Assembly: GCF_031143425.1 (NCBI RefSeq)
Contig: NC_090447.1
Location: 130,467,106 to 130,531,105, forward strand
Direction of reading: 5' to 3'
Length of the DNA: 64,000 nucleotides
DNA from: Pleurodeles waltl
Lineage: Eukaryota > Chordata > Amphibia > Caudata > Salamandridae
Position numbers and translations under genes: made by a program. Under the pieces are notes generated by a model that worked only from the letters and a program-made list of their open reading frames with translations, had not been told where the DNA came from and searched no databases. Position 1 is the stretch's first letter, and each line of letters begins with the position of its first letter. Shown here piece by piece: positions 36,647 through 49,290 of this stretch.

Positions 36647-38640
36647 ATGGAGAAACTAGTAATAACTAATTATGACATCAGGGGCTTGAATAGAAGCGTA
36701 AAAAGGGTGCTGTTTTTGCATGGCTTCTGCAGTTTAACCCTAGCATTGTTCCATTTCACAGATCACATTTTGCTAAAGGGAGGAAAAAACAATTCAAATC
36801 GGCTGACAATTAATGTTTTCTTTTGGCTTCAGCGCTGCATAGTGAGGTGGCAGTTGTTGTCAAAAAAAACATCCTCATACAATGCAAAAGGTGGGTTTTT
36901 GAAAAAGAAGGTTTCTGAATAATACCCCCAGCATTCATCGGGACACAATGATTTAAGTTTGTTTAATATTATGGCCCAATACCACACAATATTTAACCCT
37001 TATGAAACATTGAATGGGAGTTATTAAGCATCCAGGTATATCAAAAGTGGGCAGTGACTTTAATTATTTTGTCTAAGGTTCGCCCATACTCCTCAATCCC
37101 CAATTATTATCAACTTAAAAGAAATGCAGAAAAGGTTTTAAATAATTTCGGCAACCATGTGTATTTATGTGAGATTTGGAGACAAATAAACCCTAATAAT
37201 AAATCTATTGCCTGCTTCTCAAAACTATTTAAAAGTCCCCAGCACTCCCTGACATAGTAATTGAACATCATTCCAGATGTTTTTCTAACTACTCATTAGT
37301 TGTTTTGCAATGTTTGTCCAAGATACTGCTCTAAATCCATAGATGGATTTTGCATAACACTCTGGTCTTGTCAAAGGACAACTGGAGAATAACTACAGGC
37401 ATTAACTACTACTTTTCACATAACAAGACATACGTCCAATAGCTCTGAACACTGGGAGGCCTTCAAGGGGCTTGTTCATATCATTAACAGTACATCAGAA
37501 TAAAGAAAGATAAAGAGGCCATAGGCTTGATTTTAGCAGGAATTAGACTGGGCTTATCAGGCAGTCAATTGGATAAATCTGAACTTACATACAGTATAAA
37601 AATTTGTCTGAACAAGAAGGAAAAAATAGAAATTTTTACATTAAATGAGAGGTTGTCTACAATCAAACTTCAAATGCCAAGCTTACAAAAAAGTGAAATA
37701 GCCGTATCACGTCTAGCTTGGATTTGTTGGAAGAAAACCAAATGTGATTGTGTGCATTAAATACATTCAACAAATAATTATTGAATGTTATAAAATGAAC
37801 CACAGTCTAATCAGAAATTTTTAGAGTCAGAAATTGAACAATTTCTTCAAGCAATAAACTTACCAGCTCTGACCCCTGAAGCACCAAAACTACTAATAAA
37901 TCCCATGTCAAAAATCGAGATTATAGAAATTTAAAAAACTGAGTACAAACACCACTGGGAAGCATGGTTTTGGGGGTGAGTTTTACAAGGATTTTGTATC
38001 CCAGCTGGTCAAACCATTATCAATCATATTTAATTTGAACATTGACTGGGGGACTCATCTCCCTTTCTTTTGAGAAAGGCATATTGATAATTTTTCTTAA
38101 GACAGGAAAAGCAGAAACATCCATCTTCGTACAGACCTATTACACTGCTTAATACTGTTTATAAAATATTCACCAAGAACTTGAGAAACCACATAAATAC
38201 TGTTGCTCTTCTTCTTATACGTACAGATCAAAATGTATTCATAGTTGGCCAAAATCTATGCACAAATCAACAGTGCATTTCTAAAATTATTTATCTAGTA
38301 ACCACTAATAAAATACCTTCATCAATTATTTTGCAGAACGCTGAGAAAGCACTTGATCTCATGAGCAGGAGGTTTCTATCTCAGATCTTGGAATAATGTA
38401 TTTTCTCACCCAAGCTCCCGAAGTCAATTTCTATATCCTGACACATCCACTCAGGTAATATTAAACTATCAGTCTTCCGGTCAAGTCTTTCCCAACAGAG
38501 GTTCAGGGCATGGATGTCCCCTTGCCTGAATTCTTTTTGCAATTTTTATCACACCCTTGGCACAATATATTCGGTTGACCAACTTTCCCATCCTGATAAC
38601 TTTGTGACTGGAATGAGCTCATAAAAAATTCTCCACAAAA
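36647..38640 (+). pseudogene. Degenerate L1-like LINE ORF2
   Basis: Fragments in shifting frames follow the L1 ORF2 order. The endonuclease start (ITNYDIRGLNRSVKR) is near 36665, and IWRQINPNNKSIACFSK, like the C-terminal endonuclease block, is at 37170-37225. The RT region has GFGGEFYK near 37970, YRPIT(L)LN near 38140, then 38181-38396 with RNHI, LIRTDQ, FIVGQN and the AEKALD block where an intact copy has DAEKAFD. Around 38500 follows GHGCPLA, with PLAQYI after it. Many stops and frameshifts show great age. The catalytic FADD region is not visible. Confidence 0.65.
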
Positions 38641-39119
38641 AGTAAAAAATTAAACTTTACACCTTTTACGGAAGATAAGGTAAAACTATTTTCTCAGCAT
38701 AGAATTCCAGCTGTCCACTTTGAAACCTGACTTTAGTGTTGCATGAATTTATCTTCAAGTACTACACAAGGAATGATACACAAATGGACGCAGCTAGGTA
38801 GTAATTAAAATAGGGTATTTTCAAGTGGACAATACTCAAGGTTTTTAATAAGCATAGTAATTTGAATACCTTTAACCGCTTCCATGCTGAGAATGGAATG
38901 GTTCAGTCATCATCCACAGTGGGCATGCGCTGAAGACGGACCTGTCACCTGTGCATTCCCAGGAAATCCCTCTGGTGCAAAAATCAGCCTTCAGAGCTGG
39001 GGAAGAACTTCCCCAGCTCCTGAGGCCGTTTTTTAGTTTCAGTGAAATGACGAACACTGCACATGCAAGATGACATAATTTCACTGAAAATGAAAGTGAA
39101 AGCTCATTTCACTTTCACT

Positions 39120-39760
39120 TCCTTGGAGAATCTCCCCTTTCCAATGGTACCCTTCCTTAGTAGATCCCTGCTCATGGAGTTCCGCAGGAGGGCAATCCCC
39201 AAGCAGGGATCCACCACTAGACACCAAGGAGGGGAGGGCAGCCCTGTGGACAAAGAGTTTAGCTCCCCCCACTCTACAACTTTTTTTGGCCATTTCAGCC
39301 TTTCGGGCTCCCTGTGGGACAGGTGGGGCAATAGCATCAATCTGCTCCCCCTGGGGGGACAGAAAGTCCACTAGGCACCAGGGATTATGTTTTTTTAATA
39401 CATATGGGTGGGGGCTATGAAACATAACCATGCTAATGGCCCCTACTCCCCTTGACCCAAATGGGAACAGTCTTTCTCCCTTCCCTGGGGGCAGATGGGA
39501 GTTATTACTCTAGATCTGCTCCCGGGGGGGCAGAAAGCCCATTAGACACCAGGGATTTTTTTAAATAAAAGATGGGTGTGGTGCTGCCAATAATGGACAT
39601 GGCCATGTCCCCATCCCACATAAATGTGGACCCAAATTCTTTCTACCTCTCTAGGGGACAGGTGAGGCAATAGCCCCAATCTGCCCCCATGCAGAAAGCC
39701 CACCAAGCACAAGGATTTTTTTTTTTAGAAAGGACTAGGGGTGGGGGCTGCCCAGAATGG
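39120..39760. repeat. Diverged ~200-bp repeat units
   Basis: Three units share 'gcagaaagcccac(t/c)a' followed by 'ca(c)cagggattttt' at about 39360, 39530 and 39690, each with a GGGTGGGGGCTG-type segment. The same unit type recurs within the piggyBac-like element (46850-47880). Confidence 0.65.
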
Positions 39761-39848
39761 GCATGGCAAATCTCCGACCCCCCACAAAAATGGACACTAG
39801 CAAGATGTTTGGTTTGAATGTTATAGGTATGTTTTGATGCACAGTACA

Positions 39849-39925
39849 GCAGAGTCACTTGTGTCCTACTGGTAAAGCTCAGGGACTGACAGTAGGTTGA
39901 GGGTTCAAATCCTCCTATCTCATGG
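39849..39925 (+). other. tRNA-like segment, possible SINE head
   Basis: GGGTTCAAATCC fits an RNA polymerase III B box, and an A-box-like CTGGTAAAGCTCAGG lies about 35 bases upstream. A clean cloverleaf cannot be drawn because the acceptor arms do not pair well. More likely a tRNA-derived SINE or pseudo-tRNA than a functional tRNA gene. Confidence 0.25.
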
Positions 39926-40316
39926 CGGTGTGTCTGTTTATTTACTAGTGTTGTGAATGTTAGACATTCCTTGTGATGGAACATTGAAGTCCTTTTCCCA
40001 GCAAATTATTTGGGTTATAGCCAACCCCCTGTAACCACCCAACTCGAGGCCAGGCCCTGCAGCTAACTCTAGCCATGCATCGCCAAAAGCTGTGTGTGAC
40101 ACAGCATTGGATGGTTATGGAGGGTTGGCTGCAGGGCCAATGGTTGGCTGCAGGGCCTGGCACCAAGCCAAGCCCTGCAGCCAACACCCACTGTGCAAGG
40201 CCAAAGGCCATGTGTGGTGCAGGGTTGGGTGGTTATAGGGGGTTGGCCACAGCTATAACTCTGTTTTCATCAAGTGGGAGCAATTTTAAAGCTCCTGCTT
40301 GCTGAAAGTGGAGTGC

Positions 40317-40363
40317 TTGCTTTTGCTTGGCAGGAGCTGTCAACTCCTGCCAAGCAAAAGCAA
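40317..40363. repeat. Perfect 20-bp-stem hairpin
   Basis: The arm at 40317-40336 is exactly complementary to 40344-40363 with a 7-base loop. A weaker inverted repeat lies just upstream (40278-40298). No open frame is involved. Confidence 0.8.
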
Positions 40364-40469
40364 ACAGCTACATCCTAAAGGTGGGGACCTCAGAAGGTAG
40401 CAGGAGCCAGCCCTGGGGGTTCCCAGGGCTATGTATGGCCCCAAGAAGGGGGCTGTGTAGCCCTCATGT

Positions 40470-40990
40470 TTTCAATTTTGTCCCAGGAAGGTGGTGATGC
40501 CAGGGGTCCGCAGTGAACCCTCTGTCTAAATCACTTTGTAGCCCTAGGGAAGTGTTGGTCCCCAGGGTATGGGAGGGTCCAACGGACCCCCTATTACTTT
40601 TTCTATATGTTGCCCCAGGGAGGTGGTGGTCCCCAGGACACGGGGGCCATGTGGCCCCTGCATAGTTTTTATACATAACCCCAGGGAAGTGGCAGTCCCT
40701 GGGACCCAGGGAGTCCACAGGACCCCCTATTAATTATATAGCATGGTGCCCTAGCGTGTGGGGGGCCTGCACAGCTCGCAGCATTCTTTGAAACCATATC
40801 CCTAGAGAGGTGGTCACCCCCAGTGGGGTACGCAGGACCCCATTACAATATTTTATATTTAGCCCCAGGGAGTCGGTGGTCGCTGGGTCCAGGGTGAGAC
40901 GCACGTCCCCCAGCATATTTATTAAGCATCGTCCCAGGGAGGATGTGGTCCCCAGGGCCTGTAAAATCCCTAGGAGGGGGCCCTGTGCAC
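40470..40990. repeat. ~85-95-bp minisatellite, about six units
   Basis: Units share CCC(C)AGGGA(A/G)GT(G)G...GGTCCCCAGG, then CAGGACCCC(C/A)TATTA, then an AT-rich spacer. Starts fall near 40481, 40547, 40615, 40681, 40800, 40862 and 40931. Units are diverged. Confidence 0.7.
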
Positions 40991-41448
40991 CCCCTCCCTT
41001 TTTTATCCCACAATATCCCTGGGACCTAGCCCACCTGAGGGTAATTACTGAGAAATGCGGGAGGCCATTTTAATAAAAATTCTCAGCAAAATCCATATAT
41101 ACAACCCCCAATTTCGCCAAGACTTAAAAAAAAATACCTTTAAGACGGGGGAGGGGGCTCAACCCTTGCACCAAAGCTAGGGCGTTAGGATAAATGTGCA
41201 CTGCCCCCTTTTATTTTTGTAAGCTTGTTTTGAGTTTGTTTAGGATTGTTTTTGAGACTTGACTGAGTCTCAAAATGACTGCAACCACTTTCTGGTTGAA
41301 GTGTTGGCAGCCAGTCAGACCTCTGCACGAGATTGGGAGGATTCATGAAGCCTTCGCACCTCCAGATATATATATTTTTTTTAACATTTAGAAAATTACT
41401 GAATAGATTTACACCAAATAACAACAAGCATTTGCAATGCAATGGGTC

Positions 41449-41995
41449 TCGCATTTGCTCGAGTTAGAGCTATTAGCGTTGTAAACTCCTAACTGGACTT
41501 TTCCTGCCACTTAAATTGAAAATGAAAAGTAAAACAGTTTCACATAAGCGAGCCGATTCCCAGCACCACGGCCGCCATGAGCATCAGCGTGAAGAGACAC
41601 ACAAAAAGAAGAAGTTCGCTCGTAGTGAAACTTATGGGCAAAACAGGGGTGATTGCCAAGGCGGTAACAAAACCTCCCCAAGGAGGGAAAAACGTAAACC
41701 ATTTACCAATGTCATCAAAGGACTTTTGAAGGGGAAGCCCACGAACGATGATGAGCGTGAGGTGGGCGCTGTTAAAAGCCCAGATACATACCAACACGTT
41801 GGAAAAGCAGCACTTGCGCGCTGCTATGCTCGACCGAAAAAGAGACAAAGCAAACTAACCAAGCATTTACGATGCAATGGGTCTCGCGTTTGCTCATGTT
41901 AGAGCTATTAGTGTTGTAAACTCCTAACTGGACTTTTCTTACCAAATAAACTGAAAATGAAAAGTAATACCATTTCACATAAGAGAGACGATTTA
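41449..41995. repeat. Direct repeat of ~115 bp, ~430 bp apart
   Basis: 41449-41563 and 41878-41993 share a long near-identical stretch containing GTTGTAAACTCCTAACTGG and AAAATGAAAAGTAA. Two further repeats of a related family, with AGTAGTCCA(G/C)A and AAGCCCACGAACCAA, are at 42060-42400 and 44100-44460. Confidence 0.65.
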
Positions 41996-44840
41996 AAGCT
42001 CCACACCATGAGAAAAAAAAACAATCGCAATTGCGCTGAGTAAAACCCTGAATTCGCAAAGGAATGCTAAGATAAACAATAGAATTAGACTGGTAGTCCT
42101 GAAAAGCACCCGATTACAGCCCAGCAAGATCACACTGTCTATGAAATAAAAAGAAAAAGTAGTCCAGAAACCACACGAAAACATGGAGACTTGTATGTTT
42201 TCAGTAGTTGGTTGGTCCTGTAGAGGAGGGCTACGTACCAGAAAAGGCATCACGCATGCATGCCTTTCACTAATGAAATCAAGCAAATTTTAAAAGGCAA
42301 GCCCACGAACCAACAAAGGTGATGGGTGTGACATGGGCGTGGTTAAAAGACCATCATAAAGCGATTACACCAGGGGCCAGAGAGCTTGTGTGCTCAACCC
42401 TAATGATGGGGACACCCTGCAAAATGTGATGAAGGGCCCCTGAGTCTCCCATATGTCACAGATATTAAGTGAACTAGTAGTGATTGGCTCGACTGAGGCT
42501 CAACTCTCCTTGTTAATTTGCTGGCTCACCCACTTTACTGTACATATGGGATGCTCCTGATTTGTAGTGTGAAAGGCTCTCTGTTATAACAAGTAGCTCT
42601 GACCAGAGCATGCATTTTGAAGTCCATAAATGAAGTACACTTAAAAAACCAGGACCATTTGGAATTTAAGTATGGGTAAATAAATGTGCATCTCTGTTTG
42701 AAAAAGAAGACACTTTCAATACATAATACAAATTACCTGTTATTACTTATAAAAGTGCCGCCGTTTTCATGCAGAAGCACAACATCCCTTTGTTTTTAGT
42801 GCTCTGGACCCCGCAAATTTGTAGCCATGTGGATTTATACAGAGGCAATAACCAACTTGTGAAGGGGCAATGGAGACCCATGTAGAGGAGTCCGGCTCTG
42901 CAGACAATTACAGTATCAAGATATCTCTTGTGATTAATGTTCCTGCTAGGGAGAGAGATAGGAGTTTTGTCCAGGGGCAGCTTTGACTCACCATAAAGTA
43001 GCGTAGAGGGTTAATATGCCTGCTGAAAAGAACAGAAATATATTTTATGTGAATAGCTGAGTGGGTTAGTACTAGCACTTTAAAACAAATGAATGTAAGT
43101 GAAAGGGGGGCTATGGAGAGATGAGGGGCACATTTGCCAGGTGGTTGTGAGTGAATCCGAGGAGGTGGGGTGAGGGAGCCAGAAAAGAGTATCGCACAGT
43201 GCGCCACCAAGGCTAAAGTCAGCCCTGATCAGAAGTCCAAAACTGCATGGGTTGGCCTCAGAGGGGAAACGGATAAGAGTATCTGGAAGAGTGGCAGCAT
43301 ACACACAGATTTTAAGGGTTCAGTCAGGCAGAATAATAGCACCTGCTGGGTTTCTAGTCAGTATGGTGCTGCTGCAATGAAGGAGAGCTTTGGGTTGACG
43401 GCTGCACACTGACACTGACAGTGATTGTGGCTGTAGCACGGCTCTCTTGCGCCATCTCTTATGTTTGCCAGACCAGGAACCCAGGACACAGGCCCCTCCC
43501 CATCAAAACTCAACACCACAACCTCAGACACTACCCACCCATATATAAAGCTAGGTTTGGAAGTCCGTCTTAAACAGCACATGCAAAGAAATGCCGATGG
43601 CTTTGCGGCCCCATTTTGGTAGGAGCAGGTAATATTATAAGGTGGACTGGTCTTTGCATCCCCGCCACTCTGCTTAAGCCGCATTTACAGGAGCACAAGA
43701 AGAGGTGACCCAGGCGCAACTCTGCACAAAGTTCAAAATACACGTCTCCAAAGTGCGAGGCTGTAAGACTCACCCCTTCCATTCACTTGACTAAATAATC
43801 ACTGTTTAATTACTTTTCCATTTATCATTCCTATTAGGGAATGAACAATTGACAATTTACGAGGACAAGAGCAGGACAGACACCGGGGATGTGCAGGCAG
43901 CCTGTGGCAACGAGACTCCAGGAGAAAATGTTTTTTTTAATCGAAGACCGGAAAAAAAGCAAGTTCTAAAATTCACATAAAAGGTCATGCTTCCCAGAGC
44001 ACCTGAAGCAGAACTCTGTGAATGCAACACTTATGATCTCACAGGGTCTGCAATGTGACGTTAGGAGGCCACAGTACATGCAGAGGAGAGGCTCCACTGC
44101 AAAACAGAAAAAAGCAAAAAACAGCGCAATCGCGCTGCTACAGTTTAAACGTAACAAATATCTATCAGCAAAAAATGCAATTATGAACATAAAGAAGTGA
44201 AATTAATCGTGTAACAAGATCGATGGGATGCGAAGCGCTGGACTTCTGGTAGCGAGATCGCGCTGCGAAAATAGAGGAAAAAGTAGTCCACAAACCTGAA
44301 GATAACAGCGAGCCTCGCATGTTTTCTGTACTTGGTCGCTGCGCTCGAGGAGGGCTTGCCACCGGAAAAGGCATGCCATATGCGTGCCTTCGACTAATGA
44401 AAGCAAGCAGATTTAATTAGGGAAGCCCACGAACCAATAAAAAGCACTGACGTGAAGTTGACAGGGCTCCGAGCCCTTTTATAAATACAAAAGAGTCTCC
44501 CTGCTATACGCATGCGCGAGCGCATGCAAAGCAGGCTCGACCCTAAAAAAGGACGCTTTCTGGACCAATAGCTACTTTTTTGTCAAATTTGGTGTATTCA
44601 GCGGTTAGGGCTGTAGTTGTGTCTAATGGGAAACATATTTTTTGACCCCCCCACCACCTTTTTCTTGTCCCTTACTTGACAGATTGGTACGAAACTTTCC
44701 ATGTAGAACAAGAATCCTGGGCACACTTTTTTGGAAACTTTTGTGAAGATTTGTCAAACGGCACCAAAGATATAGCCAAGTCAAAAAATGCTTTTTCAAT
44801 GGAAAAATGGGAACTAGGTCCTAACTATAGCTACCTGTTG
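41996..44840. other. Dispersed-repeat DNA, no gene
   Basis: It holds the two related copies at 42060-42400 and 44100-44460, which share the AAAGTAGTCC and GGCAT(C/G)(A/C)C motifs and an ending with AAGCCCACGAAC. No coding remnant is recognised. Confidence 0.5.

Positions 44841-44900
<60 letters not shown>
44841..44900. repeat. TA microsatellite
   Basis: About 29 uninterrupted TA dinucleotides. It opens all frames on both strands, so open frames across it mean nothing. Confidence 0.95.
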
Positions 44901-44904
<4 letters not shown>

Positions 44905-46068
44905 TGGCAGAAGAACATGAGCTTCACCCATGCAAGATCGGGCACCCACCTATGAGTGTCGGTGTCAACTGGTGAACTATATATATCCACTAATTTAGTA
45001 AACAGGGATAGCAATCTGAAACAGAGCTAAAGAGAATTGCGTAAGTGGAGAACATCAATTCATAGCATAAGAAGCCATGCCTTCCTAAAGGAGCTTTGAG
45101 AATTAAATAATTAGTCTCCTCAGCAAATCTGTGATTTACCACAGGAATATCTTGCTGGCTGTGGAGTTGCTGAGGAAAAGAATACTAGGCTACCAACCTT
45201 TCCAATATTCACATTTGGCAAATGGAGCCTGGAGTTGTAGCTGTCATTTTGACTGGAGTACAGGGCACAGCTGTGAAAGAACCAGGTGATTCTCTGTTTT
45301 TTGTGCAGGTGCACTGTTGTTTTCCCTTTGTGTTAAAAGCAGAAGATGTAAGATAACAGATCCCTGTAGCCTAGCTGGAGTTTCTGGGCTAGCTTGTATG
45401 AGCAGGTGGTGTTTGGGGCAAGAAACAGAAAAGTTGAGGGGACCTCATGGCTAACACCTCAGTCCTGTGCTTCTGTGGCAGTATACCTTCCATAGCTCCA
45501 TTGTAATGGCCAGTGCCAATGTAAGCCGTGTGGGTTGTGATAGCTTCACAACTGTCCATCTAGTAAAGCTTTTGATACTTAAGCTCCAGTTCTAATTGAT
45601 GTATGTTGACTGAGAGATGGTGATAGCAGTGATGGACTCCTTTGCCCGGCAGTGCTCCTCACTGCCAGATGCACACACAGATGTAGAGGCGCAAATCATC
45701 ATCACTAAAGATGACTGACAATTGATCATCGAATATCTGGCCTGCAGTCTAATCCAAAATGTGGACAAAGCTTCTAGAAAAGCAATGTTGAAAGGGGCTG
45801 ACCCTTTTTCCCTTCTCAATATATTCTGTATGTGGGTCAATCTAAAATGTGTATGACACTGTCAACAAGCTGTGGATGAACTGCACTGACGCCAAACTCT
45901 TACTATATATATGCATTTATGATTTAATTTATTTTTTTCTTTATGGCAAAAGCTTTGGCAGACAACACTTTTTTTTGCAAGCACTAATCAACAGCTTAGG
46001 GAATACTTGTTTTTAAAAATAAGTCATCAGATTAATTGAATCATCTGGGTTGCATATTATATTGTTCA
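44901..46068. other. Unassigned stretch
   Basis: No gene or recognised repeat seen. Confidence 0.5.
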
Positions 46069-46484
46069 TCAATTTATAACGTGCTCTGCCGCCCAAAGCT
46101 GAAAAGCAGAGATAAAAAAGTGTGTGTTATAGCTGTCCAAAAGTTTAGATGATTCTTGATCAAACAAAGATTGATGCCAGTCCCTGGACACCATAAAAGG
46201 AAAGGAGCAAACACCTGATTGAGTAAGGCGCACCTTGGCTATCACAAGAAGGTGATCAGAGGATGAAAGTAGATAGCAGGAAACAGTGCGGTAGAAAACC
46301 TCTGTTGAAGATAAAAGGGACCTGTATGATGAAAGGCACCATGCTCGAGGCAAAGACCCTTACATTTTATACAAAATAGGTATAGGAGCAAAAAGTGACC
46401 TGGGCTGCAGACTTCTGGATGTGAGAAAGTCGAGTAAGTGTGCCACTGGTAAACCAAGATGTAAACCAAAATACATTGAATTAA
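46069..46484 (-). pseudogene. CR1/L2/Jockey-like LINE, C-terminal remnant (downstream part)
   Basis: On the minus strand, FNSMYFG at the element boundary is followed in shifted frames by LSHIQKSAAQVTF (the usual IQNSAARL block), TGPFYLQQRFSTALFPAIYF, then SFPFMVSRDWHQSLF, which matches the conserved RSF...A...WN.LP ending of these LINE proteins. Frameshifts and stops show it is dead. It joins to 50289-50526 once the inserted element is removed. Confidence 0.6.
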
Positions 46485-46849
46485 CCCCTTCTGTGCTGGG
46501 GAAGTAATGGTTACGTCCACCGGCACAGTGCTCCTGTGCCGAGGATTTAACCATTACGTACTCGGCCTGGAGCTCCCCACCTCTAAAAGACAAGGCAGGG
46601 ATGGAATTGGAAGCCCTTCCCGTTCCACCCGACCCCCCCAGTGACTTCTGAGGACGTCAGCGTGCATTCGCGCGCTGACCTAATCAGAGGCCACTTCCCC
46701 ATTGCGCTGGAAGCTGAAGCATTTCTCTAACGATCATATGATGGGGGCCTGAGAGGCTTGAAAGGGAAGGAAAGGAATTTCCTTCCCTTTGAAGTCTCTC
46801 AGAGCATTTCAGAAGCCGGATCGTGAAGCGATCCTGCTTCTGAAATGCC

Positions 46850-47960
46850 CACTAGACACCAGGGATTTTTTGTAGAAAGGAAATTGGCATAAGGGGAGCA
46901 ACCCCTTGGGCAAGGGTCGCTCCACAGGAGGGCAATTTTTTTCAAGGCCTTTTCTGCCCCCTGTGGAGGCAGATCGGCCTAATGTTATTAGGCCGACCTC
47001 TGGGCGCCAGGGATTATTTTTTTTATTTTTTATTTCTTAGAGGTGGGGAGCGACCCCTTAGGCAAGGGTCGCTCCCCAGGGGGGCAAATTGTATTTAGAC
47101 CGTTTCTGCCCCCTTGGGGGTAGATCAGCCGATTTTGGTTAGGCCAATATTCCCCCAAGGGGGGCAGAAACCACTAGGCACTGGGGATTTTTAGTTTTGA
47201 GACAATTTCACGCAAGGGGAGCGGCCCCCTAGGCAAAAGTTGCTCCCCGGGGGAGCGGGAATTTATTTTAGGCCATTTCTGTTCCCCCTGAGGGCTGATC
47301 GGCCTATTGTTATTAGGTCGATCTGCCCCCAGGGGAGGCAGAAACCCCTAGGCGCCAGGGATACATTTTATTTTTGTTTTTTTTTTTTGTTTTGTTTTTT
47401 AGAGGTGGGGAGCGACCCCTTAGGCAAGGGTTGCTCCCCTGGGGGGCAAATTTATTTTAGGCCATTTATGCTCCCCTTGGCAGATCGGCGTATTTCTATT
47501 CGGCCAATCTGCCCGGGGGGGGGGCAGAAACCACTTAGGCACCAGGGATTGGTGTGTCTGTATGTGTGTGTGTTTTCTTTAGGGGGGCAGCCCCTTGGGT
47601 AAGAGTCGCTCCCAATGGGGGCACATTACTGTTAGCCATATATGTCCCCCTTGGGGCAGACTGGCCTATTTTTGGAAGCCCATCTGCCTTCAAGGGGGGG
47701 GCAGAAAGCCCACCAGGGACCAGGGAAGCTTTTTTTCCCAAAATAAGAGGGTGGATGTATGGCCATACCCCACCCCAAATATATGGGGCCAAAGTTGTTC
47801 TGCCCACCAGTGGGCAGATGGAGCATTTACCCCTGATCCACACCCCGGGGGCAGAAAGTCTACTAGATGCCAGGGAATTAAAAACAAGTGGGGTGGTGGC
47901 TAACAACCAGTATGGGTCTGGCTATGCCCCCACCCAATCTGAAGGGGGTAACAATCTTTC
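46850..47960. repeat. Tandem ~165-190-bp units in the piggyBac-like element
   Basis: Each unit has GGCAAGGGTCGCTCC (about 46908, 47072, 47231, 47423, 47598), a 'tctgccccc(t/c)' block, 'gatcggcct' and 'ccagggatt'. Units diverge progressively and the last ones (47580-47880) are shorter. Short inverted repeats around GATCGGCC are seen. Confidence 0.75.
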
Positions 47961-48109
47961 AGCTCTCCCCCGCACACTAAAACATCTTATCCTACAGCAA
48001 GCAAGAAGACATTTGATTATTTTGGGTTTTGATTTTACATTTGGGCAATGAGAGCTTGGCTAACTCTCAAAATCGTCCCACTTGGAATGGTGAGGGCTGC
48101 ACTTTATGG

Positions 48110-49290
48110 ACTTTGGGACGCTGCCATGTAGAAAAATCCACAAGACCTAGACACATCTGAAAACTAAACATCTGGGTGATTCCAGGGTGGTGTGTTTCAC
48201 ATGCACCCCGCACCATTTTCTTACCCACAATGCCCTGCAAACCTCCAACTTTGCTGGAAATCACACATTTTTGTGATGGAACATTACGGAATCTGCAGGA
48301 ATCCCCAAAATTCCTACCACCCAGCATTGTCTCATCTATACCGATAGAAACTCTGCTGCACTTGTCAGCCTAAAATAGTTTTTTTTCAAACTGCCCTTTT
48401 GGACCCGCTTTGGTTCCCTATCAATTTCAACATGTTTTTGTCTCTTCCCTGTCACAAGCACTTGGCCCACCTACACAAATGAGGTATCATTTTTACCCGG
48501 AGACTAAGGGGAACGTTATGTGGTAGGAAATTGTCCCGGTGCAGTGATCCCACACAGAAATGTGGGAAAAATGTGATTTTTTAGCTAAATTTGAGGTTTG
48601 CTGAGGATTCTGGGTAAGAAAACATTGGGGGATCCACGCATATCACACCTCCCTGGACTCCCTCAGGTGTCTAGTTTTCAGAAATGTCTGGGTTTGGTAG
48701 GTTTCCCTAGATGGCTGCTGAGCCCAGGACCAAAAACGCAGGTGCCCCCCGCAAAAACAGGTAGCTTTGTATTTGATAATTTTTTATGTGTCCAGTTGTG
48801 TTTTGGGGCATTTCTTTTTGTTGGCAGAAGGCCTACCCCCACAAGTGAGATACCATTTTTATCAGGAGACTTGGGGAACACTTGGTGGAAGGAAATTTGT
48901 GGCTCCTCTCAGATTCCAGAACTTCTGTCACCGAAATGAGGGGAAAAAGGTTTTTCTTGGCCAAATTTTGATGTTTGCAAAGGATTCTGGGTAACAGACC
49001 TGGACACAACCCCACAAGTCACCCCATCTTGGATTCCCCTAGGTGTCTAGTTTTCACAACTGCGCAGGTTTGCTAGCTTTCCCTAGGTGTCGGCTGAGCT
49101 AGAGGCCAAAAGCCACAGCTAGACACTTTGCAAAGAGCATGTCAGATTTCAATGTAAAAATGTGATGTGTCCATTTTGTGTTTCGTGTCGCGAACACTAT
49201 GACTAACCACGTAAGTGAGGTACTATTTTTATCGGGAGACCTGGGGAAACACAGAATAGCAAAACAAGTGTTATTGCCTCTTGTCTTTCT
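48110..49290. repeat. Three ~370-bp tandem units
   Basis: GAGGTAC(T/C)ATTTTTATC(G)GGAGAC-type blocks occur near 48480, 48846 and 49217. GGTGTCTAGTTTTCA occurs near 48666 and 49041, and GATTCTGGGTAA near 48605 and 48980. A segment of the third unit (49205-49286) is copied exactly into provirus 2. Confidence 0.75.

Noticed and set aside
44676..44975. Open frame with a Tyr-Ile run
   Set aside because: Runs through a TA microsatellite.
47240..48051. Open frames of 100-165 codons in the piggyBac-like tandem repeats
   Set aside because: Repeat-driven frames on both strands with Gly/Pro-rich composition and no transposase motif.
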